64,000 nt of DNA from Lamellibrachia columna. Its lineage: Eukaryota; Annelida; Polychaeta; Sabellida; Siboglinidae. The notes below the pieces were generated by a model. The model did no database searches, was not told where the DNA came from, and saw only the letters and a list, made by a program, of their open reading frames with translations. Positions 1 to 11,900 of this stretch are shown here, in pieces (position 1 is the stretch's first letter; the number at the start of each line of letters is the position of its first letter). The translations under genes were made by a program, and so were the position numbers. The stretch is taken from positions 60,156,326 through 60,220,325 of the forward strand of contig OY759265.1 of NCBI GenBank assembly GCA_963662155.1. Direction: 5' to 3'.

Positions 1-1584
1 TGGCACAATGTTGTTTTGAATGTTATTATATTTAGCAACAGTAATAAAGAGTCATTTCTTATTTCATTTTGTCATTATTATCATTACAAAGGTTTTGTAT
101 ATTGTTTGAGAAACTAATGCTTCCCTGAGCCACGTCGCCATTGATAGGTAATTCTGGATACTCAAGTTACTGTATAAGTACTACATCTACATTGTTACTA
201 CATTGTAGTACCATTCAGTATACAATCCTGTGGCCACCCAGTACACATTAGTCGCTGGTGAAAAACTGCTAAAGAAAATAAAATTTAGTTAAAATGACAC
301 TTGGTGTGTAATAGTAAAGTGACCCCCATAGAATTTTTACTCCATTGCTAATTATTGTCCAGACTGCAATTTAAAGATAACATGAATGTATGTCAGTTTG
401 ATATACATTGAATTTATAACACAATTGCCTAGGATGAGGGCACAATTCCAAAGTGGAGGAGACAATTCAATGGGCACATTGCTATAGAAAAGTGACCCCA
501 TAGAATGTTGACCCCATTGATAATTACTGCAGACTGCAATTTAAATATAACAATATGTATGTACCTTGAATGGATTAAGATCAGGTAATTATGTTTATTA
601 AATATGTATGTAAGTATGATATACATTCTATTTATATTTTCGGTTTGTATGTAGCATGCACAAGTATGGCTTATATATAAACATTGTAATATCAGAATTA
701 ATAAAAATTTAGTGTACTTAATATACCAATGTAATACAGGTTTATGGAGGAATTAAATGAATGGTGAACAACTTCATAACAATTATTATCTAATTATCCC
801 CATTTATGTATTATGTAGTTAGATATGCTACTAATCAACCTGTGTCTTCAAACTTATTATGTTTCAACATAATTTTTTAGGATGGGGGTCACAATTCTAA
901 AGCGGGGGTAACATTTGAATGGGCATACTGCTATAGAAAAATTACCCTTGGTCACAATTCTATATAGAAAAGTGACCCAGGTTGGCCAGTTTAGCATGGG
1001 CAACATACTAGGAACACTGGATTTTATATTGTCTCCTGTCTAAAACTTTTGATACATAGACTCATATCTTGTAACTTAGCTGCGACAGCGTTTATCAACA
1101 GAAGTAGTTAATGGAGCCATTCTAAGAAATATAGCAGACATTGGCACACACAAACATATATTGTTACATGCGCACAAACACGCAATGAGTGATATGGAAA
1201 ATGCTTAATTTTAAATATGAAAAAACTTCCCCAGAAACCAAAATAACGAGTGTGGCGGAAGATGGGAGTTAAGCTAATTGGCATCCAAAATTAGTTGGAT
1301 TGGTGGGAGGTAGACTAAAAAATGGTGGGAAGTTGGCCCCCAAAATAGGCAGGTGGTGAGATGTTGAGAGTCTTGCCAGACCCCCTCATTAATCTGGTGC
1401 TCTTTAAATATAATTACACAATTGGTAGGTTCCTTAGATCAGTGCCAGGAAGAGACTCCTTTCACATTCCTCCCCTACTTCTTAGTTTTCGTGGTTTGTG
1501 AGTTGTATACATGTCATAATGGAGCATATATAATTTTTGTCTGGGTTATAACTCGTTTGGAATATCACTGATATATATGTGTAT
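1..1584. other. Non-coding flank with diverged local repeats
   Basis: AT-rich sequence with no convincing gene. Two units recur: one near 316-390 and 489-562 (AAGTGACCCC...CAGACTGCAATTTAAA) and one near 436-498 and 886-945 (CACAATTC..AAG.GGGG...GCTATAGAAAA). They look like decayed copies of a local repeat. Confidence 0.5.
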
Positions 1585-1585
1585 A

Positions 1586-1655
<70 letters not shown>
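1585..1655. repeat. (TA)n microsatellite
   Basis: About 70 bases of uninterrupted TA dinucleotides just upstream of the CFAP95 promoter. Confidence 0.9.
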
Positions 1656-1659
<4 letters not shown>

Positions 1660-1689
1660 GGGCACTGGCTGCTACTCTTTCATGGCGCC

Positions 1690-1828
1690 ACATTGTGGCG
1701 AATTAATGCGCACAATAGTTTACGTCGTCTTACATTTCGCGCAACACAAGTGACTTCCTGGTTACAGCGCGTAAACAGAAGTAGGTGACGGCAGGCACTT
1801 TGGTAGCGCGGTGTAGAAATAAAGCAGA
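1690..1828 (+). promoter_or_regulatory. Probable CFAP95 promoter with a forkhead-type motif
   Basis: The 140 bases before the CFAP95 start are locally rich in CpG within AT-rich surroundings, as expected of a core promoter. GTAAACA at 1771-1777 is the canonical forkhead (FOX) core. FOXJ1 controls motile-cilium genes, so the site fits the gene, but a seven-base match proves nothing alone. No TATA box is obvious at a useful distance; the long TA tract upstream is a microsatellite. Confidence 0.35.
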
Positions 1829-4229
1829 ATGTCGGTTGTGGGGTCAGTAAAAGATTCCATAAAGTCGGGGGAGAAAAAGTATCTGCCTCGACCGAGGTCA
1901 CAGCCGCAGGCGCAGTATTCGGACTATACGGATAAGATCGGATCGATGGCCCTGCGCGCTCATCACATGAACTACAGCAGAGCTATTCTCAACTCGAACT
2001 GGTGGGTTCAGGCTTCAGCTGACGGGAACTCCTTATGCATTTACTTCTCTCACACTAACCGCACGGCGCGCGTAGGAATGCGTATTCCATAATGACAAGA
2101 AAGACAGCTGAAATAATACTTCCATAAATAACATAAAATTACAGCCAAGTGAAGTGGCAATTGCCAATGGCAATGCTTGGCTTTATTGTAGGAGTAAAAA
2201 TACAAAGTTGAAGATAAGGTCAACTTGGTGCAATGGTGGTATTATTGTATTAACATGGCTGCTCTTGGAAAAGGATGTTTCTTTGAAGCATACCACCATT
2301 TTAATATATCCTTACTAAGAATAGTTAAGCATCAGTTACTTAATTAACACATTAGATGTGATGTTACAAAATATGATCATCTATGTTGGCAGTGCTGATA
2401 TTTTTGTAAACTATTCTCGTATTAATAATACAACTATACTAAGCCAATGTTTCCCTGGCATGTCATTTTTATTTAGTTACATGGACTCTCTTTCTGGCCT
2501 GCACTGCATTATGTATCCATGGATATAATAGTTTGACCAAGTCCCAACATATTCCTGAGTGAGAGTCCATTGCACAAGCGTACATTATTATCATACTCAT
2601 ATATTCTTCAGGTTTGCACTGAGGTATTGTAATATTTATATAATAAAACTGTTGTACATCTTGTAAATAAACTTTGTATGCCTGTCCGGACAGGCACCAG
2701 GCAAGAGAGGCAGAGCCAAAGGACTATGACATCAGTAAGCATCCACGAAGATCATTCAGTTACTCAACGTACAGGCGGATCGCAGACATCACTGATGGGG
2801 TACATCACATTTAATCAACTTATGTGTAAAATAAAGTTACACATGTAAATGGTTACATGTACTTTATCAACATACATTTTAAATAAAATATTCATTCTCT
2901 ACCAAGTTGTATTCAGAATGAAATGGGATATGTACCCTTAATTATGATTGTGGTGTATACTACATGCAATGGTTTGTGTCGTTCAAGTCCAGCATACATT
3001 TATTATTGCATTCATCACAGAGGTTGAATCCACAGATTCCTGATGTGTTATGATTCAGACCCTACCCATGACGACCTACCAGGACCTTGCAGCTGATCGC
3101 TTGAAGAGGAAGGACTACATAGAGCGGCCACACGGTGTCCCCATGATTGATGAGGACAGTGCTCTCAGACTGAGTCTAGAGAGGTATGTAGGACAATAGC
3201 CTACACACTGGGTGAAACTCTCGAGTCTGGAGAGAGGTAGACAGGACAGAGTCAGAGACCCCTTAACAGCATATCCCGGATGAATAAAACTAAGTACAAT
3301 TTGTTGAATTTTACACGAGAAACGTGTTGGAAAATGTCCTATTATTGGCACTAAAAGCAGCAATCCTCATGTCTGTGTCTCATGTAAAACTCCACATCAG
3401 AAACATCTGTTTATTTCAGCTTGGACCCTTCCTTTGTGCCCTCAACCTGCATTATTGTTAACTTTTATTCAACTTTAGGGAGACTGGACACCCACTACGT
3501 GGAGCAACTGCAGTCATACCCCGCCACCATCCGGAACACAGGAAGTTCTATCACACTACGACACACAGGAATGATTACTTTGCACCCTACCCCTTCCTCT
3601 CAGACAATGTGAGTACACCTCGTCTGCTGCTCACAATCCCTTAATTCTAGTGTTATCTTACATACATCGTTTGTCTGATATGACACACTCACTCATGCAG
3701 ACAATGCCAGACATACATTATAAACATAATATCTGATCCAATCTACTTACCATTGGTTTTCCAAGGCACTGGCCAGGATTTGAGCTGATGAGTGGGGGTT
3801 GTCATAATCCCATTTTATGTTTCTCAAGGATCTCCCAAGTCACACTAATTCCTTCATGAGGATTTCTACATTGCATTCATTAGGGCTGGGATTAGATAAC
3901 AATGAGAACTCAGTAATCTCTCCAAAGTGCAACAGTAACTGGCCTCAGACACATTTGTTACGGCAGGCATTCTGTCTCTCATAGACCGTCTACAGCAGTA
4001 GATAACTCCTGGTGTGTTCTGTCTACAGAAGGCCCACCTTCCGGATTACAACCTAGCGTACCGTCGGTGCATGTCGCAGTTCACCGACCCCGCCGACTAC
4101 CGTCGCTTCGGCTACAACACCTGGTGGGATGAGTCGGCCCATTACGGCAACTCACACCTAAGGGCACAAGTCCCTGTTTACGCACAACGCAACCCTCTTT
4201 TCCCATCCAAAATTCAGGGTGCTGTCTAG
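1829..4229 (+). CDS. CFAP95: CFAP95 (C9orf135-like) cilia and flagella associated protein, complete, 5 exons
   Basis: Exons are 1829-2001, 2694-2799, 3059-3183, 3479-3608 and 4029-4229. All introns are GT/AG, phases 2,0,2,0 join without a stop, and the product is 244 residues (the human protein is about 230). Recognised from memory of the human protein by ordered blocks: LRAHHMNYSR in exon 1; NWHQAREAEPKDYD across exons 1/2 and STYRR in exon 2; PRHHPEHRKFYHTTT followed by YFAPYPF in exon 4; CMSQFTDPADYRRFGYNTWW and DESAHYGNS in exon 5. The family is linked to motile cilia and sperm flagella; a role in the axoneme is inferred from homology. No signal peptide or membrane segment is seen. The start is the first ATG of exon 1, after an upstream in-frame stop. 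The gene is convergent with the laminin gene. Alternative: a paralogue of the same family. The exon model is well supported. Confidence 0.9.
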
Positions 4230-4739
4230 CTGGTGTCCCAACTTTTCCCCTCGCCATTGGGCCCATGGCTGTCTGCACGTCACAAAATTGGACTATGTTT
4301 TGTGGTAGGGAATATGTACTTGTGAAAAATGTCAGGATTTGTTACCTCTTTTGTGTAAACATTTTCCCTTGTGGAAGACACTGAAATTTGTCATCTTGCT
4401 TGTAAAAACACCATTTCCCCTTGCCGTTTCTGTTTTTGAAGACACTTTATCGATGCAACACCTATGGAGGCAGTCATTTTGGTTAATTAACACAAGTATG
4501 CAATGCAATGATCATGACAAGCATATCAATTATTCCAGTATTATTTATATAAATATTCTGAATAATTTCTAGTCTTTATGTTAGTTTTGTAATTTAGGGG
4601 TAGCTAGTGTGAATGCTTGAATTTATGAGCATCATTGTTGTTACTATGAAGAATGAGGCCACATCATTGCACAACATCAAGTTGCAATGTCTGTGATAAA
4701 TAACTGAAATCATGCAAAATGTATAAAGTCTGTGTGAAA

Positions 4740-4745
4740 AATAAA
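4740..4745 (+). terminator. Candidate polyadenylation signal of CFAP95
   Basis: AATAAA lies about 510 bases after the CFAP95 stop codon and is the first canonical hexamer I noticed in the 3' flank. The transcript end was not otherwise determined. Confidence 0.4.
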
Positions 4746-6446
4746 AGCTGTACAGCTACTTGGAGGCGCTATGACTGCACATGCCACCCGACACTGGTGT
4801 TATTGGTTGGTTCTGATTGCACTGATTGCCACACGACACTGGTGTTATGGGTTGGTTCTGATTCAGTAATCTGTCTATTCATGGAACTGACTATGGATGT
4901 ATGCTCAGGTAACTACATTTATTGATAGATCTGATAGAGTGAAGCTTCCATTGAAACATATCAGATACGGCAACAGCACATAGTAAGTACACACACAGGG
5001 CGATGGTCTCCCAAGAAAATGTGATGTTACTAGAACAACACATGCACATATTATCAACAGACAGCTCAGACTATCAGAAGTCTTTTTATAAAAAGATATC
5101 CGAAGAAATAAAATTTCTCAAACCAACTAGCTACAAACAAATTAGTTTAGCCAACTTTCACCTTTCCAGTAAAACAACAAATATATTTGCCATCTGATTT
5201 TTTCATGTAATTTTACCATGCCCTAAAATCACATTCCATCCTTCACCAGTATTGAATGTTGCCATGATCTCAAAATGAACTTTAGTAAATTTAATAATTT
5301 CAGTGTTTTACCTCATCAAACACCCTAAGCGGTTTTCTAAAGCGATATACTATCTATCAACAGACAAAGAACTTGGATTTCGTAGCTGGAGTTGAGAGCA
5401 ACCATCTTACTAAACTGCATCATACCAGCAGCCATAATGGCAATAATATGGTCAGCAGACGATGATACGTTGGTATTTGTTCAAAACATTCATGTTTTAC
5501 AAACAGGGTTTCTATTTGGAAAATGCAATAATGAAATTATGGTAAAACGCCCAATAAGGTAAAATAAAAAACTGATACGTTTTACTGAAACAATTGCACC
5601 AGTACAGTTTTACATATAATAGTGCAACATTGCGCACACTTCTGGAAAAGGCATAGAACATGTTGGAGAAAGAGATTGTCTGTGGATAATATTATCGTTG
5701 CTTTCTACAACTACATAAATAGCTATCCCTGCAAACTACTGTGCCCAAACGCTACTATGGGATACAAGACTGAACTGCTGGTCAACAATGGCAAGCTCTC
5801 AAGACATCAGTTTCACAGTTCTTAGCTTAACAGAGACAGCAAAAGGTAGAAAATCCCTTTGTATCCATTAGTCGTTTCTCTAGTCACTGTCCTTCTGGTC
5901 TCACTTTTCCATCATTGGAGTAGTGTTTTTCAAAACTCACATATATTGTTGCAATGCTACAAATTGGCTATTATTATTGTTTTAACAGTAAACTGCCTTG
6001 GCTTCCTGTATACACAAACATGTGACATACACAACAGAACGCAACTGTAAAAATGTTGCAAGCAAAACACCAAAGCCATTATGATTAATACGCTGTTTTA
6101 TAATCATTTCTTCTATTAAAATTTGAGCTTTCAATGAGCGTCAGTTCCCGTCACATCTTTAACATTTTATAGACTCGGAACATGTGATCAATGCAGACAC
6201 TGATACTCCACTGAAACATGCTTTCAAGATGTACCTAGCCTTCTGGCATTCTTTGGTTTCTCTGCCATAGCTTTAGGTATTGCTTGAGTGACAACGCTTC
6301 CTTGGTTTAATAGCTACATGATGGTGCATACATGTACAAAACACACACATTAGACAACATAGTAAACGACAGGAAACCATTAGCCACCACATAAACATTC
6401 TGACTGATGACCACCAAATGAGACCAGTTCCAGGCCAACGTCCATC
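4746..6446. other. Intergenic space between convergent CFAP95 and laminin genes
   Basis: It holds both 3' UTR ends. A 45-bp tandem duplication at 4784-4865 (CGACACTGGTGTTAT core) is the only clear structure. Short open stretches around 5003-5197 and 5622-5825 show no recognisable protein features or splice context. Confidence 0.5.
6306..6311 (-). terminator. Candidate laminin polyadenylation signal
   Basis: ATTAAA on the gene strand, about 135 bases after the stop codon. It is a common variant signal, but no other evidence fixes the transcript end, and the 3' UTR could be longer. Confidence 0.3.
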
Positions 6447-6648
6447 TTAGTTGACCGGACAGCCCTGGGTGTACACCTTTCCACTGACTTGACCCTTGGA
6501 GAGGTCAACCAGGTCGACGCCGAGATGTAGGTTGCGGAGACAACCAATGTACTGGTCCTGGGTCTTGATACCAATGTGGGCATCTGAAAGAAATGTTTAT
6601 CATACATTTATATTCTTGTTTGAGTGAACCAGTATGTATGTGCGTGTC

Positions 6649-6679
<31 letters not shown>

Positions 6680-8926
6680 GTATATACATACACAATATAT
6701 ATATATATATAACATATGTGCGTATATATATATACAAACACATTATTATGTTGTTATGGTCTATCAAGTGAATTGTGTATGCAATATATATCCTGCTTAT
6801 TCATCATCATCATGTGTACATGCATTATGAGTTCAATATCTAATTTATTTACAAAGATAATACTTAGTGACACAAACATCTTTGGTGTCATCATATGACA
6901 CACGGATGTGCCTCCAAACACTGGTGCTGCAAACTGCACAAGATTTTATCTGATTAAACGTAGTTTTGAATGAAGTATGTTACAGCAGGAACAATACTGT
7001 GTGAACGAAAAAGACCATTCACTTTCGCAATGAGGTTTCATAGACCTATTGATACTAATTTCATGGAAAGACATATTTGTTTATTTACCACAAGATATGA
7101 CCCAGTTATCCCACTTGCCCACCCTATGACTTACCTTCATCTGGCACTCCACCCACGTACAGGGGGTCGTTGGTGTCTGTGTTAGAGACTCCTGCTTCCC
7201 CTATCCCCGGGTAGGTGCCTACCCCATCGACTGACAGGGTTACTACATTCTTGGCCTTAACAGCTGGAACCACAGTTAGAATCGGTCAATTTCAGTCAAT
7301 TATTTTGATAATGTGACATGGGCACAACATTTAATGCTGTGGCCTGTGCTATATATAAAGTAACACTAGTTCAACTATTAAATAAACTCAACATGTTTCT
7401 CACAACTTTTGCACATTTATGTAAGGTAATTTAAAAAACTTTTGAATAAAAAAATTCAAATATGTTTTCGTTGAAATATTGAATGTAGCATTATAAACGA
7501 TTGACATTCTCATTCTGGGTAGATCAGTTCTGTTTCTAACAGCAAAATTTTAAATAAGCATTACAGAGTCAATTAACACAATTTTTTAGTCATCACAGTA
7601 AAATCTGCCAGGAATAGAATCAATTAAAAACAAGACATATGTTAAATTGCTAAGATATATATACACACATTGATGTAACCAACACTGATCTATACCTTTG
7701 ACCGTGTGCCACTGGCCATTGTTAAGACACATATACACATGTTGATTTAAATAACACTGATCTATACCTTTGACTGTGTGCCGCTGTCCATTGTTAAGAC
7801 ATATACACACGTTGATTTAACTAACACTGATTTATACCTTTGACCGTGTGCCACTGGCCATTGTTAAGACACATATACACATGTTGATTTAAATAACACT
7901 GATCTATACCTTTGACTGTGTGCCGCTGTCCATTGTTAAGACATATACACACGTTGATTTAACTAACACTGATTTATACCTTTGACCGTGTGCCACTGGC
8001 CATTGTTAAGACACATATACACATGTTGATTTAAATAACACTGATCTATACCTTTGACCGTGTGCCGCTGTCCATTGTTAAGACATATACACACGTTGAT
8101 TTAACTAACACTGATCTATACCTTTGACCGTGTGCCACTGGCCATTGTTAAGACACATATACACATGTTGATTTAAATAACACTGATCTATACCTTTGAC
8201 CGTGTGCCACTGTCCATTGCACAGTTCGTTCTTTGTTGTTGGCTTGTATTCAGTAATGACTTCACCAGCGCCATTGTTGATGTTGAATACCAGCTATAAT
8301 ACACAATGTTTGTTCATCAAGTTGGTAGATATATACGAGTAACGGTTTTCTTCAAACCACAACTATTGAGAGTAAGTAATCTCAACAGTTGTGGTTTGAA
8401 GAAAATTGTTACTCATATTTCTTTTTCATCTGACAACATTTATTTATATATTTCCTGTGTCAATGCTTATATAACATAATAATTAAAGTCAGGGGTCTGC
8501 AACCCTGTCGTACTATGAATATGTCTGTGATGTCTGTACACTGTTAATGTAGTCAATAATAACAAATGCTTTGTGGAATTTCTATTGAAAGGTAAGTTTT
8601 TGATGCAGCACCAGATCCAAGATTGTTCGTGGCGCTTCATGGTGTACTAAAAATTAATAACATGGTAAAGAATTGTTAAAAAAGAAAATAATAATACTAC
8701 TACTAGTAATTATTATTTAAAAATAAATATAGCACACTTCAGCAATAATAAAATAATTAAAATCAAGGAGGCAAAACATTTCATGTGACACTCACCTTGC
8801 CATCGACCAGCTGGAGGACAAGGTAGTCTCCGGCGAGGGAGTAGACTGACAGAAGGACACCAGACATACTGCGGGGACGGAACTCAAAATTGATGTCCAG
8901 GTCCAAGCCCACGCTGAACTCATCAT
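6447..8926 (-). CDS. Laminin alpha exons 59-62: LG5 domain and C-terminus
   Basis: Exons: 8796-8926, 8194-8293, 7135-7263, 6447-6583. The domain begins in exon 58 ([19 protein letters not shown]) and continues with [33 protein letters not shown] and [13 protein letters not shown], ending QGCPVN and a stop. The intron after exon 60 contains seven further copies of the NGQWHTVK coding segment with its donor, a minisatellite derived from the exon end. Confidence 0.93.
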
Positions 8927-11900
8927 CTGTCAAAACACAGCTGTCTCAGTGAAATGTTGTCCCATTAAAACATGGCCAAGAAGGAAGCACAGACTGTATC
9001 TGTTGACTATTTTTATAGTAATTTATATCACTATCGGGTAGAAGAGTTTAGCAAAGAAGAACTATTCTCGGAAGTAAAATACTGAAGGTGTGCATTTTTA
9101 ATAAGACTTTAAAACACATTTTTTTTGAAAAACGCTGCTTTACATAATTTTAACATGATAACAAATTGTAGTTGGTAAGTAAAAGCATAAGAAAATTATA
9201 TTGGAATAAAAAAGGACTGATAATTGGACACACACACACACATCTGTATCCCCAGTCAAAAGTTGCAAACTCACATTAAATACTGATGTTTTAGTGAATT
9301 AGTAAGCTGGATAATAAACCGGATTAAAATAAATAAGAATGCATAATATAAAATGTCCAACTGTTATGTTGATAAAGAAATAAAATGTTAGCAATGTACA
9401 GTCAAGAACAGGTAGGTGTTTAATGTTAATACACTTGGATATAGTTGAGCCAGTGAAGATTTTCCATGTTGTATAATGTTTATTACGTATCAGAGAGTGA
9501 TGACAATGGTGGTATCATTGTAATACTCACATAGTCGATTGTATCCACCGTCTGCAGTGAAGAACATTCCTGTCTCCATTTTAGAAGAGCACGGCTCAAC
9601 ATAGAAGTCTCTTTGTGGGTGTCCAAAACTACTGCTGTCAAACATTAGGTTTCTCAGACAACCCACAAATGCTGTTGTCACTCCCTGCAAGTAGACAATC
9701 TTACATCAAAGTGTGACAACATAGCAGCCACACAGTGTTCAATTAACAAACCACGCAAGATCAGCTTCTGTTTATAGTTGAGTTCGTTGAATGTCAATGG
9801 AAAAGTTCTTGATAATTTTGTTTTTTATAGATACAATTGTGATGTGCTGTCTGACTGAGTGGACATGTTGTCTCAGTCATAATAACAACACTAGGCTGAT
9901 ACTATTTCCACAAGGAGTGCACTGCTGTTGCTGAAAAGGTCAACTTAGGGAAGACGCTACAACTTACTCAATTTCTACTTGCATAAATATTGTTGTTTTG
10001 CGTACTCTATGTATTTTGTTCCATGTTGTTTTCTGGTAGAATTACATCATTGAATAGACAGACTGAAAATGGAGAAATATAGTCTAATTACTACAGGAAG
10101 TGAGAGAACTTACGTCGAGGTTGCCAACAGCAGCCTGTGCAGCCGACCGGCTGAGACCTCCAACATAGAATGGAGGCTGGACATTGATCGAGTTTGAGTT
10201 ACCCTCTGTCTGACCTTTGGCCTCTTCCTGGCCATCAATCTCGAGACGACCCTTGCGCTGGTTGCGGAAGAAGGTTGCCTAGCAACAAAATCAAACACAA
10301 CCATTGGTATGATGTGATAGGGTTGTGTGGTTAACTTCATAAAACCACCACTTCATGTTTTGCATAGCTTTAATTATATGCGTAGTTATGTACCTATCTG
10401 TTTCTCTGCCAGATGTCTTGTAATCATGTCATTTGTGTATGTAACCAGGTCAGTTAGGCACTGTTATTTCGTGACTAAAAGGACATGACCACAAGGTTGG
10501 TCTGAATTGGGTCCAACTTGCCAAATCACTTCGCATATAAAACGTTCTTCTTTGTTTGTTGAAGAGGTGGAATTTCCTAATTGAATTTTAGGCCCCCATT
10601 AATAACTGAACTGATGTGGGAGCAGTCTGTCTCACCATACGCCAGCCTGCTTGCCATACCATCTGGAGAGCAAACGAAGAACTAATTTGTCACAGAATTC
10701 AATTCCTGAATAAGGCAACTGATGGTTGGTCATAGATGTGAATCCATATTAAACTCACTGTATGCCATCGTCCATCGTTGAATGTGCCTGCGCTGGTAAG
10801 CCGAGCGGGTCCACTGCCGCAGTTGAACATGTAAACTATGCGCCCTGCCTGCATGTAGAGGGCGATGAAGTCGACCTGCCGCTCGTTCGCCATGTACAGG
10901 ATCATTCCATCTTTTGCGTCCGTCTTGAAGTCAATGCTGAACTCTCCCCTGGCAATGTAAACATTCATGTTGTGTAACAGGCTACAAGTACAGTTGTCTA
11001 TGTAATGATTTCTAACCAATATATCAGTGACGCAAAAGGAAATGGACCTACTTAGAAGAAATTTTTCCCATAAATAATTTGATTGATGAATATATTGTTG
11101 GAAGAGAGTTATTATGATTATTGTGTTTGAAGAGTTATCATGATTATTGTGTTGGAAGAGAGTTATCATGATTATTGTGTTGGAAGAAAGTAATTATGAT
11201 TATTGTGTTGGAAGAGAGTTATCATGATTATTGTGTTGGAAGAGAGTAATTATGATTATTGTGCTGGAAGAGAGTTATCATGATCATTGTGCTGGAAGAG
11301 AGTTATATTAACTCATAAGGTAAAACTGCCCAAAAGGGATATTTATGATTTTGTTTTTATTTTTAATTGATATTATTCTGTTATCTGTTATTCTTCAAGA
11401 CATTCATCATATGTCAAATATTTCTCTTTCTGCACAACCACTAGATTTTGTTTAATTGAGCCAACTGTGCATAAAGAAAACTGTTTCACGTATATTTAAT
11501 CTCAAATAAAATTTTATTTACAATTACACCAAAACACAGGTTATAATTGGTAAATATCAAGAGAGGATAGTTTTGTTGAAAACTGCAGTTACGTGGGAGA
11601 TTTCGGAAGAAGACTTACTTGACTGAGGCATCTCCAGGGATTGCGCCAAACTCCCAGCGACTGTTGGGGTTGATACCGAAGCGCGTTCCCTCGGTGCTCA
11701 GACTAATGTCATCCTCCGCGGGTCTCATGGGCAGGGCACACTTTGACAACTCTGTCGGCACCTCTCCTAGATCATAAACAGTGTCAGTGTCATATTGCGG
11801 CATTTTCATGGCAAACTCTCATCATAACACCACAACATAATGTTACTACAGTATATTCGCCAACTGACACCTGACATTTTCGACACATTAAACATCTCTG

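Noticed and set aside
5003..5825. Short open frames between CFAP95 and laminin
   Set aside because: They are AT-rich, have no recognisable features or splice context, and are of a length expected by chance.
6505..6830. Overlapping frames rich in Tyr/Ile/His/Thr on both strands
   Set aside because: They are translations of the TA/CA microsatellite.
7586..7810. Small - strand protein with repeated [14 protein letters not shown]
   Set aside because: It is read-through of duplicated exon 60 ends and intron in the minisatellite.
11769..11815. Extension of exon 55 upstream ([13 protein letters not shown]) as coding
   Set aside because: The frame runs into TGA codons, no acceptor of suitable phase exists there, and exons 54a/54b join exactly at the CTAG site.
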